Origin: Torreya grandis
Taxonomy: Eukaryota > Streptophyta > Pinopsida > Cupressales > Taxaceae
Reading direction: 5' to 3'
DNA: 64,000 nt
Assembly (NCBI GenBank): GCA_037957365.1
Contig: JARHVA010002371.1
Coordinates: forward strand, 1,674,501-1,738,500
How positions within the stretch are numbered: position 1 is the first letter of the stretch; the number at the start of each line of letters is the position of its first letter. Position numbers and translations under genes: made by a program. Below, piece after piece: positions 12,235 through 25,975 of this stretch. The notes under the pieces were generated by a model, which was given only the letters and a program-made list of their open reading frames with translations, was not told the DNA's origin and ran no database searches.

Positions 12235-13000
12235 TGAATATATTATCATGGAATGGTATGGGTCTTATAGAGTCTACCCATAAATACTCTATGCAAGTTT
12301 ATTATCAATAGATCATTTTTTTAGATATTTTCTATATGTAGGAAGTTAAAGTATCTGGTTTTCTCCTTAAGACATCCTTGCTTAGCATTTGACACAATGC
12401 CACCCAAATCACCACCTTCATTGAGGAGAGATGTAGTAGTGCTTGCATTTTAGTTGCCCTTAATTTTTCCCCTGGCATTATTGCCATAGGTGAGGACCCT
12501 TCACATCAAATAATCTGGATTATTCTTGATATTGATGGCCATCCTTTTAGCATTCTCAACATCTATACTCCTAATTATGGCCTTGATTGTTCCCTGCTTT
12601 GGTGATATTTGGTCAATGGGCTACATGTTGCCATGTGGTTTGTTTGTGGTGACTTCAATATGATTGAACACCCCCACAACAAATTTGGGGGCCTACCCAT
12701 GTATTGGTGTGTTGTAGAACATAAGGCTTGGAATTATTTCAAAAATAAATAGGGACTCACCAAGCCTCTCCCCCAGTGGCAAATAATTAACCCCACGTCT
12801 TGGTTTACATGGTCTAACTACCATTTTGGGGATCACCACTTGCTTAAATGGCTTGACTACTTTATGTTGTCAAAGCAAAATCTTTTTTCCTTTTCTAGCT
12901 TTGATGGCCAGCCTGTCAACGTCCATTTTGGTATTATTTTTCATACCATTACCCTATTCCCTTTAAAGTGAAATGAGATTTGGGGTAGTACAATGTGCCA
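12235..13000 (+). pseudogene. LINE ORF2 endonuclease domain, degenerate
   Basis: Begins MNILSWNGMGL (12236 on), the usual start of plant LINE ORF2 apurinic-like endonucleases. Then SILNIYTPNYG near 12555, FVCGDFNMIEHP near 12640 (the conserved GDFN), and WLDYFMLS near 12850 corresponding to the RLDR region. At least three frame changes or stops occur between the motifs. In intact elements this domain nicks target DNA. Confidence 0.7.
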
Positions 13001-13639
13001 TGTAATCAATTCATCTTTAATACTTCTATGACGAGTCATGATAGAATGATCTAACTCATTAAAGGGATCTGGAACCTCACCCTATGACTCCTATATGTGT
13101 CTAATTGGATTGAGTGTTGGAATGAGTTCATTTTATGCACCACCTCCTTCCTTCAACACCATGTCAAACAAGTACTTTAGATCAAAAAGCAGTCAGAAGA
13201 GGCCATGATTAATGAGTTATGATGGGTCTCCATCTCTCTCAAGATGGATGCTTTCAATATTCACCTGCAACGTTTGGTAGGCTCTCTTAAACACCACATT
13301 AAGATGGTAGACAACCATGTGGATAGAGGGGCTTAGCTTCATAATCGATTGCATTGGCTCAAATTTGGTGATAAGATCCTCCAAGGATTTTTTTAAATAT
13401 TTGAAAGCCAAAAAATCCTACGAGTAAATCAAAGCCATTCAAGTTGCTCAATCCCAGTTGACTGCTCAATTAGACATCTCTTCGACCGTCCTTGAGCACT
13501 ACAGGATGGTATTTCAAGTTGAACCTTGCATAATTGAGCAATCCCTGGCACTTCAAAGATGCTTATATCAGGTAACTCACAAGCTCACTTCAGTTGATCA
13601 TTGACTTTGTGATGCCTCAATTACCTTGTAAGATCTCAC

Positions 13640-14620
13640 AGAGGCCCTTCATTACATGAGTAATGATAAATCCCCTAGCCTCGATGGCTTCCTTTGTAAA
13701 TTTTACAAATCCACCTAGGTATTTACCAGCCCTATTTTTTTGCAAGTTTAGAAGGAAGACTTGAGAAGTCAATCTCTTGAAACCATGATCAACCAAGGTA
13801 ACATCAAATTCATTCCTAAAGTTATAGATCCCAAATTAATTACTAGTTGGAGGCTGATAACCTTAATGTTGCTTACAAGATTCTAACCAAAGACATCGTT
13901 AAACACATTCATCTCATTCTTTCTACCATTATTAGATCAAAACAAGTGGGTTTTATTAGAGGGCATTTCAAGTAGGTTTGATTAGAGGGCATTATATTTT
14001 GGATAATCTTATTGTGGTATTGAAAGGCATGGCTTGGTCTTATTCCTCTCTCTAGATAATTATCTTTATCAAACTGGACTTTGAAAAGGCTTATGATAGA
14101 ATTAAGTGGAAATTTATTTTGGCCATGCTCAAAACCCTTGGTTTTGGCCCTTACTTCATTTATGTTTTTCAAACATTTCTTTAGGATGTTTCATCTTCAC
14201 TCACTATTAGTGGGCATAAAACTAAGGGGATTGAGCTTCAACACTCTATTCACCAAAGATGTCTCCTTGTGCCAATGCTTTATGTGCTATCTGTTGAAGC
14301 CCTAGGCTATCTCCTAGCTTTTAGAGCTTCTTAAGGGCTTGTTTAGGGCATTGTCTTTCCTGACTGCACCTCCCATCTCATTAATGGTCACTTTATAGAT
14401 GACACTTTTCTCACACTCAAAAAATAAGAGACCACCTTTAATTAAGCTATCCAATGCCTTTACACTTTCTATCTGGCTTCTGGTTCCAACCTTCAATGGA
14501 TGAAAACTTAATGTTTTCAACAAAGCATGATGCCTATGCCAAAATGGTTGTGCAAGTATAATTGGAAATGGATTACTCAGGGGAAATAATTCAATTTCCT
14601 AGGCATCCCCTTTGCTTTTG
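13640..14620 (+). pseudogene. LINE ORF2 reverse transcriptase domain, degenerate
   Basis: Recognisable RT blocks in order: DKSPSLDGFLCKFYK near 13660, GNIKFIPK near 13800 followed by SWRLITLMLL, then IIFIKLDFEKAYDRIKWKF near 14062, and FIDDTFLTLK near 14394, which is the catalytic (Y/F)xDD block. Frameshifts and stops break the domain repeatedly. The element cannot make active RT. Confidence 0.75.
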
Positions 14621-14739
14621 ATAGTTTTCTAGCTGACCTTTGGCAATATGTCCTTAACAAGATAGAAAAAAGATAGAATATTGTATTACTAAGTGCTTAT
14701 CTCTAGTAGGCAAGTTTTAGATTTTCACTAAAATCTTAG

Positions 14740-16470
14740 TTGCCACCCACATCTACTACTCTTCCTATTGGGATATGTCTAAGGGCTCTTATGATGCTTT
14801 GGCCAAATTTCCTAGAGACTTCCTCTGAGCCATTTATACTCAAGCCATGGGTTTCCATTGAGTATCTTGGGATATTTGTTATCTCCCTCATGATAAAGGT
14901 AACATGGTCATCATTGATACCTATCGACAAAGTATGGCCTTGTGTGCAAAATGGGTTATTAGGGCTATTGAGGTCAATGAAGCTTGGAAAATTTTGCTAA
15001 GGCATTGTATATATTGAGGCTCTCTTTATGGTAAAACTAGTAGGTAGAATATTGGTTTCCAGTCTCTCCTAATTACTATAGTCCCTATCAATATTTATAG
15101 CTCTTTTGTGGCCAAAAGCATTTGGAAGGCCTTTGAGGACGTCAAACCTCACTTGAGGTGGGTGGGTGATGGATTTTTCATAGGATCGTCTTTTAATGAC
15201 CATAGTTTGTGGTGGTCCCCTAGTATTACTTCTTCTTCTATTCCCCTAACTGAACTACATGGTATTAAAGCTTTGTGCTTATTCCAAACAAGGATTCACA
15301 CTATTTGGGATCTAGTTACTTCCAGGGATTGGATTCCCTAGCCTAAACTAAAAATTAAATCTTAGTTAAATAATGCAGACTTACCTTCTATTCTTGGCAT
15401 TCAAGATTTGTTACCTGATGTTATGTTGCACAAGCTTGGCCTACAGCCTCTTATGGGTTGGTGGAAGGATTGGAGGTGGAACTATGATACAAATTTCAAG
15501 AACTACTCTCTCAAGATTATTTATCAGGTGCTGAGTCCTTTTTATCTAGATTTGGGCAAACTCAATAGGCATTGGGGTCTCCAGTCCTCTCTCAAGACTT
15601 GGTTCACCTGTCTTGATCATTTGTGGCAACTTGGCCTAGAGCCCAAGCTGGCTTATTTTTGTTGTGTTTAATATATCAAGGCTCCCCCTTGGTGAGATAT
15701 TTTTCCACCTCCGCATTCCCCAACCCTTCTGCCCAACTTTTAAATATCTAGAATCCTTCAAACATTTATTCTAATTTTGTCCAAAAGTACAGTTTGCTTG
15801 ACATTAGATTCATTCTTTATTCCATCCTTATTACCCTAAGCCTTTTTCTTGGTGTCAAGAACTCTTTTGGGATAAATTTAATTGGTTGGCTTCTATTGCG
15901 TTTCTCTAGTGATTCTTCTATGATATTATTATCATTCAATTATGGAAAGCCAAGAACAATGCACTCTTTAATCATGAAACCTGTGAGGTTTCATTTTCTG
16001 TTAATGAAAAGGTTTATGTTATTTACTCAATTTATCTGTAGATTCAAGCTCAAGTGGAAAATATGGCTCTAGACCTTCATCACTTGCAGGATCTCCTTAA
16101 CCACTGGGAGAGTGCCCCATGCACCATGAGCAGGGTTTCACCTGATGGACTACCCTACGGTATGCCACCTCTTCGTCCTAGAAGGCATCAAAATAGAATC
16201 TTGTCTCAAAGCAGGGGTTACTTTTTGCCTCACCCTCCCCTATGGGGAGGCTATAGTTCTCATGGAAAATATGATGCTGGTCCTTCACAACTTTCTCTGT
16301 CTATCACTATTACTCCTACCCAACTGACTAAAGGTCAACCAATCACTATTCATGGTGATCCCCTAGATAGTTAGACTACTCTAGATATTAATGATGTGGA
16401 TTTGCTTGCTTAGGTGGCACCTCCAAAGGATGATCCTTTGTCTCTGCCTCCTAGGGCAATGGCTTATGCT
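14740..16470 (+). pseudogene. LINE ORF2 C-terminal region with zf-RVT
   Basis: Contains AKWVIRAIE near 14950, a long open stretch at 15108-15341 (KSIWKAFEDVKPHLRWVGDG...), WWKDWRWNYDTNFKNYSLK near 15460, and zf-RVT starting RHWGLQSSLKTW near 15570. Then comes a tail including ALFNHET near 15965 and a proline-rich end (16054-16374). Stops separate the blocks. The parallel blocks in the minus-strand copy at 6680-7620 allow a family-level match. Confidence 0.65.
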
Positions 16471-16649
16471 TAATAATTTGGCTTCTAATTATATGTAATT
16501 TGTTGTATCATGACTTGATTAGTTGACTTGTGTTTTCAAACAAGGTTATTCTTCAGGTAGGGAGTTTGAGCCGTGATGTGTCCAACTACTTTACTTTACA
16601 ACCTACTTATTGTATTATTCATATTTTTTATGTTAATAAAATATGAAGC

Positions 16650-18730
16650 ATTCCAATAATAATATTGAATGTGAATTACTAAATATATATATTTACATTA
16701 AGAAATGCCTCTTAAAGTTTTTTAATTCATTTTATTGAGACCCATATGTATATTTATTAAGAGAGTAAGAGATGAGCCCCATTGTGAATATCTAACCTAC
16801 ATTGGGTTTTTCATTGGGCTTCATTTAATATGAGTGTATTAGTTAGACACATATCAATCAAATTTAGGAGTAAAGTGTAGATTAGTATGAAATGTATGCT
16901 ATTATTTGATATTTAAAATCGAACAATATTATTAGAGTGAATGTTTTTTTGAATTTTTATATTAACAAAGCTTTATGTATAATAGTCAATTAAATGGATT
17001 TTCATTAACTAATGATATAAATATTTATTTATTTTTAATTAAGTTAAATAATATATACAAAATTAAATTTAATTAATCAATTAAATTTTTAAAATATGAT
17101 AAATATATAGATTTTAGGATTATTTAATTTATAAAAGTGATTTGGTGATAGTTATCAAAATTTGATATTATAAATGTTTGTCTATAAGTGACATAGTTTT
17201 GACCTAAAATAATGACGATGTTCAAATAAATATCCTAGGACTGTGTTCTCTTCTTCATTTAATGTATAAAGTGTTGAGATATTCTGAAAAAAGTAATAAA
17301 CGTGCAAAAAAAATCCCTAATTGATGGTGATTGTGTTTTCCTAACCCTAATCTCCAAAAACCTTGCCCATTATTTATGTTTTGACTTCGATCACCTACAT
17401 AACAAATTTATTTTTCTTGCCTCGATTGGGCAAAAATACCTAAAATTTTTTAGAAAATATTTATTTTATTTTTTAGGATTTAATAAACAAGAGAATAACC
17501 AAACTATATTAATATTTTCCAGGTCCCTAGACAATACCAATATCAAAAACAACAAACCTCAATTATCATAATAGTTTCAATAAAATGCAAACTAATATTA
17601 TGTAGTGTTAACATAAACTTAAAGTATTTAATGAATGATCTTACAATTATTTGGTTTCCTCTAGAATGCTTGTAAGTGCTCTATATATTCATGTAAATAA
17701 TATAATAAATTATCCATAATTCCTTCCTTGTAATGAACTACAATACTTATTTATAGACAATTAACTTTAAATTAGGATCTTAGTGGTATGCTAACTAAAA
17801 AATAATGACTAAAATGAAAAAAATGATTACCATATAAAATGGTAGAATTATAATCAAAAGGAGCTATAAAAAAACCCCAAGATAATCCTCAACACTCGAG
17901 ATTATTTGTCTAGAGTGTTGGGAATGGTCCAAAAACTACCTGAGACACTTATAATAGATAGAGAAAGAGAAAAGGGTAGAAAGAATAAGGGTGACACGAA
18001 TTTTACCCATAAAATACACTAATAATGCATATTTTTGACTAATAAGTGACAAGTACAAAAACATTTGAAAAGCATGCAAGTTAACATTTAATAAATACTT
18101 ATGAACCATTTTTAGGTGTCTACATTCCCCCATTTAATGTGCATTTTTACTTTTCCATACACACATAGATTAATGTTGAATATAATAACTATTGAAATAT
18201 GAAGTGTTATAACAAGATTACCTCACTATGTTGATAAATGTGTGAATATTAGGTAGAATTGAATGCCTCCATAGTTATATAAAGTCCCAGACAAAAAATT
18301 TATGAATATAATCTTTAGTGATATTTTAGATAAATGCTAGATAAAATTCTTACCGGTACTCTAAATAAAAATGAATACCTATTTGATTACAATACTAAAT
18401 AACTATGATGTAATATTAATTTAATTTGAAATTAAGTTATAAACCTTTATCAGATATGGCCCTCTAAATTTTGAGTAAAATTTAAATCATTTGAAATTTA
18501 AGGTAGTCATAATCTCAATTATGGGCTTCCAAATCTATTTAGCTAAATATGGTGATGCATATTCCATAATAGAATGTATCTAAATGTGATGAGTGGTATG
18601 TATACCCTCATTTGACATTTGAGATAAACCTATAAATCTCATGCATCTTAAAATAAAGTGATTAGATGCATCTTGTGTAAGATAAGATAGAAAATATATG
18701 GTATATAATATATGAAAATATAACTTTAGT
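16650..18730 (+). repeat. Dispersed AT-rich repeat, family A, copy 3
   Basis: 16650-17060 matches 3560-3930. 17985-18730 matches 3950-4790, including the block with atccatttagcta-like sequence, gcatcttgtgtaagataagata and the gtgacatgaa/tacccataa block. The middle (about 17100-17980) has no counterpart in copy 2, so it is either an insertion in copy 3 or lost from copy 2. No domain was recognised in the frame at 17302-17571. Confidence 0.65.
17889..17921. other. Short perfect-arm inverted repeat
   Basis: Arms caacactc and gagtgttg enclose about 17 bp, with gaga/tcta extending the pairing partly. It lies at the edge of the unmatched middle part of family A copy 3. No further support for a terminator or MITE end. 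Confidence 0.5.
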
Positions 18731-19147
18731 AGCATGAATATTATGGATAATTTTTTCTATACATGACCATGATATAAGCTATATAAGATCAAAAATAATA
18801 TTCATTATGTGACTTCAATATATAATCATATGGCATCATCAATTAAAAATATAGCGTTATCAAGCATGATTATAAAAATCTTCCCCGAGTCTGTGCATGA
18901 TAGGAGTCGTGACAACCTATTCAAGCAATAAAGTTTTAATTTGCATGATATGGATTGTGGTGACATGAAACATACCAATCACATAAGTGAGATAATTAAG
19001 ATAGAAGACATGTCAAATATACAATAAAAATGGAGCAAACACAAGTCAATCAATGAAGTCACATTAGACACATCAAGCATATTGGAGAAACACAAATAAT
19101 GACAATATACATATCAATTATATGACAAGCCACAAAGTAGCCATTTA

Positions 19148-19291
19148 AATAAAAAGTATTAAAAACATAATATATATTATGAATATGCACTAAATAACAA
19201 GTAGATATTAAATGTTTTCAATAAAAAGTATTAAAAGCACACTGTATATTATGAAGATGCACTAAATAACAAGTAGATATTAAGTGTCAAG
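19148..19291. repeat. Tandem duplication, two units of 72 bp
   Basis: Units begin aataaaaagtattaaaa at 19148 and 19220 and end in acaagtagatatta plus a short tail. They are near-identical. The upstream stretch 18731-19147 is AT-rich with nothing recognised. Confidence 0.85.
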
Positions 19292-19301
19292 CCAAATATA
19301 A

Positions 19302-19925
19302 TGTTACATCTTGATTTCACCCTAATTTTTATAACCTTTGAATCCATGGACTATGTGGTTATCATTTGATTATTATTGCTTTGATTTGAGCTTTATGATA
19401 TACACTAGTTATGGGACAGTGATACGCTGATTAGTTTATATGATATAATAAATGTAATTTTTATTTTTATACATTGTGGATGTATATTTGATAATTATAC
19501 ATCATTAGTTTTTGATATATGATGACTCGAACTAACTACTTACTTGTCGTGAGGTGGATACATGATTGATTCTATCCTCATAGCATGATGGAGGGAGAGC
19601 ATCATCAGAGAGAATGGTGTAAATGGGATGATTGGGGGATGATAGAGGAGTTGCTAGTAACCCAACACATACCATAGTAGAATAGTTTAACTAGTTAGAA
19701 TGTGTTTGAGTATTTGTGCATTTTTGTAGTGTTTATGTTTTCCGTATATGTTTATGGTTGATCTAATTGAGTAATTTCATCATGATAATTCCTGCAATTA
19801 TATTTTTATGATGATTTATTTGCGATTGTTGTGTTGACTATGTTTAGGGGAATTGATGCTTAACCATTTAGTGTTTGTATTCTTTTAACTATTTTTTATT
19901 GACTATAAACTAATAATAATGTCTT
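19302..19925 (+). repeat. 620-bp direct repeat, left copy (probable LTR)
   Basis: Begins TGTTAC at 19302 and aligns without large gaps to 22053-22670. Shared landmarks include tttgaatccat, gtggttatcatttgattatt, gtgaggtggat, gagagcatcat and gttgtgttgactatg. Together with the PPT-like sequence before the right copy, this suggests the LTRs of an old plus-strand element. The LTR 3' boundary and a PBS could not be placed. Confidence 0.55.
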
Positions 19926-22052
19926 TAAAGACGTGATTGGATTTTAAGCTAACTATTATTGATATTCATGTATATCAATAAAAATAAAACTACTAAATAA
20001 AAATAAAATAAAGAAATATATGTATATATAATCTATATACACAGATAATTAATTAAAATAAATTATCTTATAATAATTGGAATTATTAATGGATTTAGTA
20101 TATCTTTTTAAAGATATAATTATTTTAGTTTCTTTTTAATTAAAAAAATTAGAATATTCTTAAGAATACTAACTTAAAGAGTTAAATACAATGCATGGAT
20201 TACATTGAATATTCTAAGTTTAAAATTATTATTTAAAGAAAGACTTAAGTGGACTTAAAACGAGAAATCAACATGGCCTTGATCCCAAAAATTTAAACAT
20301 GCACAAATTAAGAAATAAGAAAAAACCCTCATGTAAATGGTAACTGGTTTTAAAAACTAAATAGAAAAATAATGAAAATTAAAATAAGCTTAATTAATTT
20401 TGGAAAAAGCGCTATTTATGAATAATGATATTACATGCAAGTTAGGATTTTAAAGGGAACACACATTGAGTTGTTTTTTAAGAAATAAATGGTGTAAAAA
20501 GAAATTGAAAAGAAGAGTTTTAAATAAAAGTACAATGGCGATTTGGGGAAGGAAAATAAAAATTTAAAGGAGGAATTGAATATAAAGGGGAGGAAAAGCA
20601 AATAAAAAAGGATATGCAGGAGTATTGTTTTTGAGATGTTAGTTCTCTACTTTCCACTGGTGAATTTTTAGAGTCACTATTTTATCTAGCTTATAAATTT
20701 GATCGTGAAGAGTGGTGAACCTTGAATTTATATTAATTATAGTTGTTTATAATTATTATATTATTATATACCTTTGCTAACACTGATACTATTCTCTTTT
20801 TGAAGCATGTTGTTTGAAGAGTTAGTTATGTACCTTTTATTAGGAGCAAGTAAGATATGAGATGTGTATAACATCTTGGTAGTCTAAAAGGGTTGAGATA
20901 AACTTTTAACTTATTGATTACTAATCAAGCAATCAGGGAGACATTATCTCACTTGTTCCTTTATAAAGTTGTAAGGATAGTATAATCCTTAGCCTTTATA
21001 TGTTATGTTAATTTTATCATTATTTTCTCTTAACTATGAATATAACATTATAAGTTAAGATGTGAAATATGATACTAGTTATGTATATCTAATAAAAATT
21101 AGATACAATTTTAAAATGATTGTATAATTTTTCTTATATATATGTTAGTATATATGGAATCATTTCACATTTAGTATTGATTTTTATGATTTATTAGTAT
21201 AAATTTATGTTTCATAGAACCTTGTGCACTTTGTGGAGATCGTTAAGTCATAAAACCTGAGGGAAGAGTGGTGAGTTAAGAACATTAGTTTTAAGCGATA
21301 GGAGTGTGTCCTACTTAGATTCACATTGACTTAGTAGTTACTGAGTTTGGATCTGACACATGAACTTGTCAAATTTAAGATTTTACAGATGCACTTGTCA
21401 AATTCAGTCGTATGGCCATATAAATGTATACTATACACGGTTATTTCATAATTTTATATACATTAAAAATATAGTATTTTTAATTTGTATTCATTGTCAT
21501 ACTTATCAGGAGCTCTGTGGAGTAGTGATAATATTGACATGTTATATTTATCTGAAGCTACATAGATTAGTGATAGTATTAACTTATACACATTATTCTT
21601 TCCAAATTCCTTAAACACTTTTCTCCAGAATGAGAAATACACTGTCTAAATTAGATAGACGTGTAGAGGGAATAGAAAGTTTTGTGGAACTCACCTTGGC
21701 CATTTGTTTTTGGATTTTGTGATGATCTCATGTGCATTTCAAGGAAGTCAGTGAAATTTTCATCGATGTTCTAGATCCTAAGATGATCATGATAGAACCA
21801 ATAAGAGTATCGGACACTCAGAAACTTTATCTTCTAATAAAGAAGTGTCATAGAGCAGTGACTTATGGGACCAATACTCTGAGAATAGTCCTACTTTGGA
21901 GGACTATGATGAGTTTTATAGACTTTTCTATATTTATTTGTATGATTTAACACTAGACACCATGTTTTTATTTAGTTAAGGTTTGTTTGTTATTCATAAC
22001 TATTATTTGAATAAGCATCATCAGGATGATAACCAATTTTAAGGGAGAATGA
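19926..22052 (+). other. Region between the 620-bp direct repeats
   Basis: AT-rich. No RT, integrase or gag motif was recognised in any frame, so if this is an LTR element it is non-autonomous or badly decayed. The open frame 21732-21950 gives an ordinary-looking but unrecognised peptide. A PPT-like purine run, aagggagaatga, lies at 22041-22052 directly before TGTTAC of the right copy. Confidence 0.4.
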
Positions 22053-22670
22053 TGTTACTTCATAATTTCATAATAAGTTTTATAACCTTTGAATCCATAA
22101 ATTATGTGGTTATCATTTGATTATTATTGCTTTTATTTAAACTTTATGACATATACTATATATGGATAGTGATATGTTGATTAGTTTACATGATGTAATA
22201 GTTATACTTTCTTATTTTTATACATTATAAATATATATTTGTTATTTATGCATCATTAGTTTTTGATATATGATGACTTAGACTAACTACCTATTTGTCA
22301 TGAGGTGGATGCAAAATTGACTCTACCCTTAGAGCATGATGAAGGGAGAGCATCATTAGAAAAGATGGCATAGATGAGATGATTGAGAGATGACAGGAGA
22401 TGCAAGTAACCTAACATGCATTATAATAGAATAATTTTAACTAGTTAGTATGTGTTTGAGTGTTTGTGTATTTATACAGTGTTTATGTTTTCTATATATG
22501 CTTATGGTTGATCTAATTAATAAATTTCATCATGATACCACTTGTAGTTAGATTTGTATGATGTTTTTTTATGATTGTTGTGTTGACTATGTTTTGGTGA
22601 ATTGATGATTAATCAATCAGTATTTGTATTCTTTTATCTATTTTTCAAGTGACTAAAGATTAGTATTATT
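22053..22670 (+). repeat. 620-bp direct repeat, right copy (probable LTR)
   Basis: Starts TGTTAC right after a polypurine stretch, the usual PPT-3'LTR junction. Divergence from the left copy is high, mostly transitions, so the pair is old. Confidence 0.55.
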
Positions 22671-23918
22671 CATTGAAAAAGGCTAGCATTGAAAGTATCC
22701 TCTAGCAAGTGATTCTTGAACTTTATTTAAGTTAAAAACTTATGAAGTGAATATAGTTTTTGACTATGTTAAATATATGACTCTTTTAAACCAAGTTCTA
22801 AACAATTAACATAGTATATATAGATGGGATTTTTATATATAACTTGTAAATGTATTTCTATATCACTTTTGAGATATAGAATAGATGGATGGATAAACCT
22901 TGTAAGAAATTTGGGAACTTGTATGCCAACAATAGTTGTAAGTAACTAGTTGTGAGCAATAGAACATTACCTACACAATTTAGTTATAGGGATGCTTGGT
23001 TCATTGTATAGGGTTAGCTTTGGTATATTTATGTTGGTGTTTAAGATTTTAATGAATTCATTTCATGTGAAATTGATATGATTCATGCCTGAATGGTAGA
23101 ATCTTTGAATATTAAATAGTTATATTTGTTATATTATAAATATCATTATTATGTGAGTTTCATTAAATGTATTTGACGGACTAAATGCATAGATAACACA
23201 CTCATGTACACATACTAAGCTAAGTAATATGTGATTTATTTATGAAAGATAATCTTCTATAAACAAATAAAAGGATGTACGTAGATGTACATAATTATTA
23301 AAAATATGAATAGTGTTTTATAGTTTAACAATATCACTATAATTTATGTAAATAATGGTAAAGATAGACATTTCTATCGTAACGTTACTATATTCCTATT
23401 TCATTAAAAATATATCCATAATTGATATAATTATATAAACTAAATATATACTATGGATTTACTTAGAATGCTAGTAAAAACCACATAGTATGTTTGTAGC
23501 ATAGTAGTGTTATGCAAACATGTCAACAGGGTCAACTTCTATCGCATTATTTAAAGATGAAAATTTATGTGAAGTATATATTGTGAGAGTATTAATATAT
23601 GCAAGTAATTAGACATTTATAGAATAAAATAGTGCATCATGTTGTGTGCCTAGAAATTGTGTTTTCTTTTGATTATTAATTTGCAGTATAATCTAAGGTA
23701 TACTTAGATGATATAATCTCATACTTCCTTGATTAATATTTATAAGTGTAAGATTGTTTATTAGTGATTGAATAGGGTGATCATGAACAATGATCTATGA
23801 TATTATGGGATGTCATAGAGTTATATAGTATTAAAGTATGTTATACCTAGATGGTATATACTACAATTGTTATGTCTAGAACCACACCTACATAAATGTA
23901 AGAGTGTTGGTTATTAAT
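22671..23918. other. AT-rich DNA, left flank of the nested retrotransposon locus
   Basis: No domain or repeat recognised. The stretch may continue in the right flank from 52665, since R1 inserted between them; ttaat at 23914-23918 is the left target-site copy. Confidence 0.5.
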
Positions 23919-25975
23919 TGTTGAAATTTGGATTTACACCCTTGAGTAAATGCTCAACTCTCCTCATCTAAGTAGCAAAATAGAATCATCTCTCTTATTA
24001 TGGATGACAATTTTATTAATATGAATCTCTAGATTAAGGGCTAGCTCTCCTTGATGCACCTTTAAAGCTCTCTCTAATCTAACAATTGTGCATGAAAAGG
24101 GGTAAGAAAAATACTTTAAAAAATAAAATGGTGATGCACCAATATATGTTATCCTTTTATTTGATTTAAAATCCACTACTTAAAGGTAAATAAAGATGTT
24201 TCACACAAACTCATAACAAAAAGACTTTGTTGCATCAATATTTTGTAAGTTAGACTCAGGAAGGTCCTTGACACTTAGGAGGGTGATGAATGATTCCACA
24301 AAGAGAATAAATATATACCACTTCTAAGACTCTTATAGACTTAATAAATAATACTAATAGAGACCTACAAAAACATCCCTTTTACACATTGGTAAGTGAC
24401 CATAGATTGACATGCTAGAAAAGTAACTCTTTCACTAGTCATTATCAACAAGATTCAAACCTATACTCAATAGTAAAATGTGTGAATGACAAAATCACTT
24501 GTACATTTATTCAAGAGTTCTGCAATTATAAATTTGGCTAGACTTTTTCTAATAACCAGTGGAGGTTGTGAAATAAGCCAAGAGAATGTATATATATAGC
24601 CTTGAGAGGGAGGTCAAGCAAAGGGAGGTCAAGAGTCACTTGGACATGTGTCACCCTGAAAATAGAAACCATTACGTTACACTCTGTAAGATGATTTTCC
24701 CATGGTTACATCAATAGAATCAAGATATTTTGAACTGCATTTTTTTATAAATGAGTCCATCTGTTGGAATTTCATTTTGATGCTAGCTATTTTTTACTAG
24801 CTCATCAAGCTATGTACTGGTGCAACAACTTGAACTGTTGACTTGCCTATTTATGTGTGTTGTGTACCAAATGATCAAGATTTTGTCATTTGTCATTTCC
24901 ACATTTGTCTTTAGGTTTTCACCAAACTTCTTTGACTCCAATAGCTAGTTCTTTTAGTTTAAAATTGACATTCTATGGGTCATCACCTTTCAAGTATTTC
25001 CTTCATATAATTTATCCACATCCATTTGTTTCCTTTGTATCAAACAAGTTTTCCAAAATACCTCATTCTTCAGACTTTATATTTGGCCCTTCAAAATGTT
25101 CCTTCAGGTTTCTTGAAGTGGACCTTCAACTTTAGAATGACCCTTTCAGAAAAGTTACAAGTGTCCTTCAGCATTTAGAAATAACCTTCTGAAATGAAAA
25201 AAATACCCTTCATATTTTTGAAATGATCCACCTTCCTATGGAAATAATATTTAAAGATTTTTGAAAACGTCCCTTCGAGAAAGTTGAAATGCCCTTCAAA
25301 CTTTTTGAAAAGTACCATTCGGCCTTCTTACAAATGACCCTTTGGGAAAGTTGAAAGTGTCCTTTAACTTGAAAAAGTCCTTAAGAAAATTTGAAACATA
25401 CACTTCAAAAAATTTGCCTCGAACACTTTTTTATAAAGAATTCTTTTGGATTTTTTGCTAAGTTCCTTTCACAAAAATGAAAATTCCCTTCGGCTTGTTG
25501 AAAACGTCCCTTCAAAAAATTTGTAAGTGTCCACTTTCCAAACAAAATACCCTTCATAAAAGTTACAAATGATCCTTCAAAAAAGTGAAGTGGACCTTTT
25601 CCCATCAAAAGATACCCTTCAGAGAAAAATGGAACATACCCTTCAGAAAAGTTGCCTCGAACAATTTTTCTGAAATAATTTCGCTGAATGAAAAGTCTAA
25701 AAGATATACACTTTAGGAAAATCTTCAGATAAAAATTCTGAAAGACTTTGATAAAGGCTTAAAATAAAACCCTAAAAGAATTAGGCAAAGTCTTAACAAA
25801 GACCAAAAATAAACTTTTCGAAAGGAATAGACTTGTACATTTGTTGGGGCTTTGACAAAGAACACTTCTTTTGAATAAAATCTAAGTACTGGATCTGGCC
25901 AAAGATATAGACTTAGATTTTTTTTGCAAATAGGGGTGCCCAATTTTAGATTAAAGGGCCAAAATTTGGTCAACA
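23919..25975 (-). repeat. R1 3' LTR (2057 bp)
   Basis: Direct repeat of 49716-52664. When the solo LTR with its duplicated 5 bp and the (AT)n expansion are removed from the other copy, the lengths agree almost exactly. An internal array of ccttca and aaagtt motifs occupies about 25080-25690. In the equivalent place to the giant (AT)n tract this copy has only a short tatatata run near 24588. Confidence 0.92.

Larger units (their letters stand above)
11400..16640 (+). mobile_element. L1-type LINE, degenerate, ORF1 tail through ORF2 and 3' UTR
   Basis: About 5.2 kb of a plant L1-like element in the expected order: the end of ORF1 (11420-12230), AP-endonuclease (12235-13000), reverse transcriptase (13640-14620), C-terminal region with zf-RVT (14740-15720), a tail to about 16470 and a 3' UTR ending in an AT-rich tail near 16640. 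The 5' end is missing: the first recognisable part is already inside DUF4283. Many stops and frameshifts, so inactive. The C-terminal region is closely related to the minus-strand LINE at 6400-7740. Confidence 0.8.

Noticed and set aside
24890..25135. 81-codon frame in the R1 3' LTR
   Set aside because: Lies in the LTR, is partly repeated in the other LTR and is cut there by R4. No domain.
25080..25690. Spaced short repeats resembling a CRISPR-like layout
   Set aside because: Repeats are degenerate and irregularly spaced, lie inside an LTR and recur in its partner. The window is eukaryotic.
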